NCBI RefSeq assembly: GCF_018448925.1
Contig: NZ_RCWE01000005.1
Location: 146,356 to 210,355, forward strand
Length of the DNA stretch: 64,000 nt
Reading direction: 5' to 3'
DNA from: Photorhabdus akhurstii
GTDB lineage: Bacteria > Pseudomonadota > Gammaproteobacteria > Enterobacterales > Enterobacteriaceae
Shown here: positions 59,170 to 64,000 of the stretch, piece by piece
Numbering within the stretch: the first letter of the stretch is position 1
How the letters are laid out: each line of letters starts with the position of its first letter
Notes under the pieces: model-generated
The model's database searches: none
Told to the model about the DNA's origin: nothing
What the model saw: the letters and a program-made list of their open reading frames with translations, nothing else
Program-made: the position numbers and the translations under genes

Positions 59170-60504
59170 ATGGAAAAGTTGGCATCTCTGTACCACGAAC
59201 ATATCTCTACATTGCAGCAACGTACCTGTGAAGTATTGGCCCGTAATCAATTCGATGCTTTGCTGATTCACTCTGGTGAGTTACAGCGTATTTTTCTTGA
59301 TGATAGAGACTACCCTTTCAAAGTTAACGCTCACTTCAAAGCTTGGGTGCCAGTAACCAAAGTGCCTAATTGCTGGTTGTGGGTAGATGGTATTAATAAG
59401 CCTAAATTATGGTTTTACTCACCGGTAGATTATTGGCACAGCGTAGAACCGCTACCGACTAGCTACTGGACTAAAGAAGTTGAAATGATCCATCTGGCAA
59501 ATGCTGGAGATATCAATGCAGAGTTAAGCACTTATGTGAAACAGAATGTTGCTTACATTGGTTGTTCACCACAAAGAGCAAAAGAGATTGGTTTCTCTGA
59601 ACACAATATTAATCCAAAGCCTGTCCTTGATTATTTGCATTTCTATCGTTCATACAAAACAGATTATGAATTAGCTTGTATGCGTGAAGCACAAAAAACG
59701 GCTATTGTCGGGCATTTGGCCGCTTATGAAGCATTTCAGGCTGGGATGAGTGAATTTGATATTAATATCTCTTATCTTACGGCAACAGGTCATCGTGATA
59801 CAGATGTACCTTATGACAATATTATTGCTATGAATGAGAATGCGGCTGTTTTGCATTATACTGTGTTGCAGCACAATGTACCTTCAGAGATACGTAGTTT
59901 CCTGATTGATGCCGGTGCTGAATATAATGGTTATGCAGCAGATATCACACGTACTTATTCAGCAAAAAGCAATAACGAATTTTCCTCTTTAATTAAAGAT
60001 ATGAATGCTGAACAAAAAGCACTAATCAGTACAATTAAAGCAGGAGTTCGCTATACCGAATATCATGTTCAGATGCATCATCGTATTGCTAAGTTATTGA
60101 AAAAATATGGTATTGTGAAAGATATTAGTGAAGAGGTTATGGTTGAGAAAGGGCTGACAACGCCATTCTTTCCACATGGTATTGGTCATCCTCTTGGATT
60201 ACAAGTCCATGATGCGGCAGGGTTTATGCAGGATGATACAGGTGCACATTTAGCAGCTCCGGATATGTATCCTTATCTGCGTTGTACCCGTATTCTGGAA
60301 CCCCGAATGGTGCTGACTATCGAGCCTGGCCTTTATTTCATCGAATCGCTGCTTGCACCTTGGCGTGAAAGTGAATTCAACAAACATTTTGACTGGAATA
60401 AAATTGGGATGCTTAAACCTTTCGGTGGTATTCGTATCGAGGACAATATTGTGATCCATGCAAATAAAGTGGAAAACATGACTAGGGATCTTCAATTGCC
60501 ATAA
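59170..60504 (+). CDS. pepQ: Xaa-Pro dipeptidase PepQ
   Basis: 444 residues (E. coli 443), M24 'pita-bread' metallopeptidase cutting dipeptides with C-terminal proline. The two-metal ligands are visible: the Asp pair in [19 protein letters not shown], His in [19 protein letters not shown], Glu in LTIEPGLYF and Glu in [10 protein letters not shown]. It is divergent from fadB and overlaps yigZ by one base (TAATG). Cytoplasmic. Confidence 0.96.
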   Translation: MEKLASLYHEHISTLQQRTCEVLARNQFDALLIHSGELQRIFLDDRDYPFKVNAHFKAWVPVTKVPNCWLWVDGINKPKLWFYSPVDYWHSVEPLPTSYWTKEVEMIHLANAGDINAELSTYVKQNVAYIGCSPQRAKEIGFSEHNINPKPVLDYLHFYRSYKTDYELACMREAQKTAIVGHLAAYEAFQAGMSEFDINISYLTATGHRDTDVPYDNIIAMNENAAVLHYTVLQHNVPSEIRSFLIDAGAEYNGYAADITRTYSAKSNNEFSSLIKDMNAEQKALISTIKAGVRYTEYHVQMHHRIAKLLKKYGIVKDISEEVMVEKGLTTPFFPHGIGHPLGLQVHDAAGFMQDDTGAHLAAPDMYPYLRCTRILEPRMVLTIEPGLYFIESLLAPWRESEFNKHFDWNKIGMLKPFGGIRIEDNIVIHANKVENMTRDLQLP

Positions 60505-61115
60505 TGAAGCCTTATTTGATACCCGCGGCTTCAGTGAGTTTTACTGAAGAGATTAAAAAAAGTCGCTTTATTACCTTGCTGAAGCATACTTGTGGGGTGG
60601 ATGAGGCCAAGGAGTTTATCCAGCAAATCAAAGCTCAGTACCCTGATGCCCGCCATCACTGCTGGGCGTTTGTTGCTGGTGCGCCGGATGATTCACAACA
60701 GTTGGGTTTTTCAGATGATGGCGAGCCTTCAGGGACCGCAGGTAAACCGATGCTATCCCAGCTTATGGGAAATAATGTTGGTGAAATAACCGCGGTCGTT
60801 GTTCGTTATTTTGGTGGAATAAAATTAGGTACCGGTGGGTTAGTAAGGGCATATGGAAGTGGTGTTCAACAGGCGCTGAAATTGCTGGAAACAAAATATA
60901 AGGTTCCACAGAAACTCTGTTCCTTGCAGTGTGAATATGCCCATATCTCTATGATTGAACAGTTATTACAGAAATCATCAGGGCAAATTATTTCCAGTAA
61001 GTATGCAGAGAATGTTACTTTGCGAATTTCACTTCCAACTACCTTAGTGGGGGAAGTCGGTGATAAATTACGTGATCTAAGTCGTGGTGTACTGCATTTA
61101 ACACCTGATCTGTAA
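60504..61115 (+). CDS. yigZ: IMPACT-family protein YigZ
   Basis: 203 residues (E. coli 204). The N-terminal UPF0029/IMPACT domain has DARHHCWAFVAG, FSDDGEPSGTAGKPML and VRYFGGIKLGTGGLVRAYG; a DUF1949-type ferredoxin-like domain follows. The family is linked to translation regulation in eukaryotes; the bacterial role is unclear. The start overlaps the pepQ stop. Followed 37 bp later by trkH. Confidence 0.93.
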   Translation: MKPYLIPAASVSFTEEIKKSRFITLLKHTCGVDEAKEFIQQIKAQYPDARHHCWAFVAGAPDDSQQLGFSDDGEPSGTAGKPMLSQLMGNNVGEITAVVVRYFGGIKLGTGGLVRAYGSGVQQALKLLETKYKVPQKLCSLQCEYAHISMIEQLLQKSSGQIISSKYAENVTLRISLPTTLVGEVGDKLRDLSRGVLHLTPDL

Positions 61116-61152
61116 ATATTCTCTGTAACTGGATTTCTAAGGAACCAGCTAA

Positions 61153-62604
61153 ATGCATTTTCGTGCCATAACCCGTATTGTTGGGCTACTTGTCATTCTT
61201 TTCTCTGTCACCATGATAATTCCAGGATTGGTAGCACTTATCTATCGTGATGGCGCTGGGCGTGCGTTTAGTCAGACATTTATTTTTGCCTTAATTATTG
61301 GTTTGATGCTTTGGATACCAAATCGGGAGCAAAAACATGAATTAAAGCCCCGAGAAGGGTTTCTTATCGTTGCTTTATTTTGGATAGTACTTGGTAGTGT
61401 TGGGGCTTTACCTTTCATCTTTTCTGAACAGCCAAATCTTTCTATTACAGATGCATTTTTTGAGTCTTTCTCCGGTTTAACAACAACGGGTGCTACGACC
61501 CTGATTGGGCTTGATTCCTTGCCTAAAGCGATTCTTTTCTACCGGCAGATGCTGCAATGGTTAGGTGGTATGGGGATTATTGTGCTGGCTGTTGCAATAT
61601 TGCCTCTACTCGGGGTTGGGGGAATGCAACTCTATCGGGCTGAAATGCCTGGCCCTTTGAAAGATAATAAAATGCGCCCACGAATTGCTGAAACGGCAAA
61701 AACCTTATGGTTGATTTATGTATTACTGACAATTGCTTGCACTTTGGCATTATGGGCTGCGGGGATGTCAGTTTTTGATGCCATTTCTCATAGTTTTTCA
61801 ACTATCGCAATTGGTGGATTTTCTACACATGACGCGAGTATTGGTTATTTCAATAGCCCCGCGATAAATACCATTATTGCGATTTTTCTGCTGATTTCTG
61901 GTTGTAACTTTGGTTTGCACTTCGCGGTATTAACGGGACGTAGCCTGACAGTATATTGGCGGGACCCTGAATTCCGCATGTTTATCTCCATTCAATTAGT
62001 GCTTGTTATTATTTGCACTCTGATCTTATGGCATCACGCTGTTTATAAGTCGGGGATGGAGACACTAAACCAAGCTTTTTTCCAGGTTGTTTCAATGGCG
62101 ACAACGGCAGGGTTCAGCACAGATAGCTTTGCACGTTGGCCATCATTTTTGCCAATATTACTGTTGTGTTCCGCGTTTATTGGTGGTTGTGCGGGTTCAA
62201 CGGGAGGAGGACTGAAAGTCATTCGTATCTTATTACTATTCCTGCAAGGTTCCCGTGAATTGAAGAGATTGGTTCATCCAAATGCGGTTTATACCCTCAA
62301 GCTAGGGCGAAGAGCATTACCTGAACGGATTATTGAAGCTGTTTGGGGATTCTTCTCTGCTTATGCTTTGGTATTTATCATTAGCTTGTTATTACTTATT
62401 GCAACTGGTGTAGATGAACTTTCTGCGTTTTCTGCAATAGCCGCTACACTAAATAATCTAGGGCCTGGATTGGGTGTTGTTGCGGATAACTTCACTGCAA
62501 TGAATCCGGCAGCCAAATGGATATTGGTTATAACGATGTTGTTTGGTCGCTTGGAAGTATTCACTTTATTAGTTTTATTTACACCAACTTTCTGGCGTGA
62601 ATAG
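61153..62604 (+). CDS. trkH: Trk potassium uptake transmembrane subunit TrkH
   Basis: 483 residues, identical in length to E. coli TrkH. Four pore-loop repeats are visible with their selectivity glycines: SGLTTTGATTL, FSTIAIGGFSTHDAS, SMATTAGFSTDSF and ATLNNLGPGLG. It works with the TrkA ring that gates it and with the Trk ATP-binding regulator. The ATG follows AAGGAACC. hemG overlaps or abuts its end and is probably co-transcribed. Confidence 0.96.
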   Translation: MHFRAITRIVGLLVILFSVTMIIPGLVALIYRDGAGRAFSQTFIFALIIGLMLWIPNREQKHELKPREGFLIVALFWIVLGSVGALPFIFSEQPNLSITDAFFESFSGLTTTGATTLIGLDSLPKAILFYRQMLQWLGGMGIIVLAVAILPLLGVGGMQLYRAEMPGPLKDNKMRPRIAETAKTLWLIYVLLTIACTLALWAAGMSVFDAISHSFSTIAIGGFSTHDASIGYFNSPAINTIIAIFLLISGCNFGLHFAVLTGRSLTVYWRDPEFRMFISIQLVLVIICTLILWHHAVYKSGMETLNQAFFQVVSMATTAGFSTDSFARWPSFLPILLLCSAFIGGCAGSTGGGLKVIRILLLFLQGSRELKRLVHPNAVYTLKLGRRALPERIIEAVWGFFSAYALVFIISLLLLIATGVDELSAFSAIAATLNNLGPGLGVVADNFTAMNPAAKWILVITMLFGRLEVFTLLVLFTPTFWRE

Positions 62605-62629
62605 TCTATTTTGGGAGAGGGAGATGGCT

Positions 62630-63166
62630 ATGAATTGTTTGTTACTTTATTCCAGTAGGGATGGGCAGACTAAGAAAATCATTACCCGCATTGCTGAAAA
62701 TCTACGCAGATCAGGGGAGGTGTGCGAGCTTAGTGATTTAGCAACAGCCAAAACGATCAATTTGGAAGCTTATGACAAAGTTGTGATTGGTGCTTCTATC
62801 AGATATGGTCATTTCAATTCGGCACTGAAAAAGTTTGCGATCTGTCATCAACAACAACTTAATAAAATGCCAACTGCGTTTTTTGGCGTAAATCTGACAG
62901 CAAGGAAGCCAGAGAAACGTACACCAGAAACGAATGTGTATGTTCGTAAATTTCTGCTGAATACCCCTTGGAAGCCAGATTTGTGTGGTGTTTTTGCTGG
63001 CGCATTACTTTATCCCCGTTATCATTGGTTGGATCGGATAATGGTGAAAATGATTATGAAGATGACCGGTGGGGAAACTGATACAACCAAAGAAATTGAA
63101 TATACCGACTGGCAGCAAGTCGATCATTTTGCTAATGATTTCCTTGAAATAGTGAGTGAAAAATAA
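62630..63166 (+). CDS. hemG: Menaquinone-dependent protoporphyrinogen oxidase HemG
   Basis: 178 residues of the flavodoxin fold. LLLYSSRDGQTKKII is the FMN phosphate loop; VVIGASIRYGHFNSALKKF and VNLTARKPEKRTPETNVY are HemG signatures, the latter being the long insert that distinguishes HemG from flavodoxins. It oxidises protoporphyrinogen IX with electrons passed to quinones. The ATG at 62630 lies about eight bases after GAGGG; ATG 62624 is also possible. It is the last gene before the rrn promoter. Confidence 0.94.
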   Translation: MNCLLLYSSRDGQTKKIITRIAENLRRSGEVCELSDLATAKTINLEAYDKVVIGASIRYGHFNSALKKFAICHQQQLNKMPTAFFGVNLTARKPEKRTPETNVYVRKFLLNTPWKPDLCGVFAGALLYPRYHWLDRIMVKMIMKMTGGETDTTKEIEYTDWQQVDHFANDFLEIVSEK

Positions 63167-63235
63167 CTGATTTGTTCTTTTTGTCAGTATTTTGTTGAAA
63201 AAATCCGCGGATGGCAATTTTTTTTCAATAAATAC

Positions 63236-63359
63236 TTGCCAGCGTCAAAGAACTCCCTATAATGCGCCACCACTGACCGACACAACGCTGATAAACATTG
63301 TGAGGTCAGGCAGAGAAAAGCGAATAAGCGCTTGACTCTGCGGGCAAAAAGCGTAGTAT
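63236..63359 (+). promoter_or_regulatory. rrn tandem promoters P1 and P2
   Basis: P1: TTGCCA (63236-63241), 16 bp, TATAAT (63258-63263), then the GCGCCACC discriminator of stringently controlled rRNA promoters, with an A/T-rich UP-element-like stretch upstream. P2: TTGACT (63332-63337), 16 bp, TAGTAT (63354-63359). Confidence 0.85.
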
Positions 63360-63401
63360 ACGCAGCCCGGCTGAACGAGAATGTTATTTTTTGATTCAGC
63401 C

Positions 63402-63413
63402 TGCTCTTTAACA
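63402..63413 (+). promoter_or_regulatory. rrn leader boxA antitermination site
   Basis: TGCTCTTTAACA matches the rRNA leader boxA, which recruits NusB/S10 and other factors to prevent premature termination of the rrn transcript. Confidence 0.85.
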
Positions 63414-63544
63414 ATTAATCAGACAATCTGTGTGGGCACTCACAAGACCGTATCACAAAAAAATACGTTTTAAAGTCTTGAAGAGTGAACAACAGTTAAT
63501 TCATTACGAACTAATTAGTCAGAATTCTTTGAGCATCAAGCTTT

Positions 63545-64000
<456 letters not shown>

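Overview
The window comes from a gammaproteobacterium of the Morganellaceae, most likely Photorhabdus. This rests on three things: the 16S rRNA 5' end; the enteric gene order metR-metE / udp / rmuC-ubiE-ubiJ-ubiB-tatABC / rfaH / ubiD-fre / fadBA / pepQ-yigZ-trkH-hemG-rrs, with hemB placed between tatC and rfaH; and two intact 127-bp ERIC elements in an AT-rich background. The genus is an inference from the sequence, not a database result.

Layout. (1) 1-3343 is conserved chromosome: the end of lptF, then lptG, an AmpH-like serine hydrolase, a 30-residue membrane peptide and tRNA-Leu(CAA), leuX. (2) 3344-~25772 is an accessory island at the leuX 3' end. It begins with a broken P4-type integrase, an IS5-family relic and a second recombinase fragment. 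It then carries an intact four-gene qatABCD anti-phage cassette (5280-9864), a dead IS66 element with recognisable ends, an IS3 fragment, two or three orphan small genes, a complete high-GC fecIRABCDE ferric-citrate operon, and a decayed repeat-rich tail. A 17-bp near copy of the leuX 3' end at 25756 could be the far attachment site. (3) 25773-29679 is a graveyard: an IS982 relic, an isopenicillin-N-synthase-like oxygenase followed by a truncated SDR gene, and the second copy of a ~1.2-1.5 kb degenerate repeat. The two copies have expanded different minisatellites (9 bp x15 in one, 8 bp x10 in the other). (4) 29680-36094 holds transporters (TauE/SafE, MFS, adenine permease, CPA1 antiporter) and a chromosomal ccdAB toxin-antitoxin pair. 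(5) 36300-64000 is core genome: methionine synthesis, a Tat-exported intradiol dioxygenase-like protein, pcp, udp, ubiquinone genes, Tat export, haem synthesis, beta-oxidation, potassium uptake and the start of an rRNA operon.

How genes work together. QatA-D form one translationally coupled defence operon. FecI and FecR sense ferric citrate through FecA and drive fecABCDE. UbiE, UbiJ, UbiB and UbiD serve ubiquinone synthesis. TatABC would export the SRRNFLK-signal protein encoded 9 kb upstream. FadBA sits behind a near-consensus FadR operator, metE behind three MetJ boxes, adeP behind a PurR-like box and udp behind two CRP-like sites. tatD, usually next to tatC in enterics, is absent.

The described system most worth attention is qatABCD. 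It is already known as a defence system, so it is not new. The least explained material is the paired minisatellite repeat family, the truncated coiled-coil gene whose start codon lies in an 8-bp tandem repeat, and the small orphan genes in the island.
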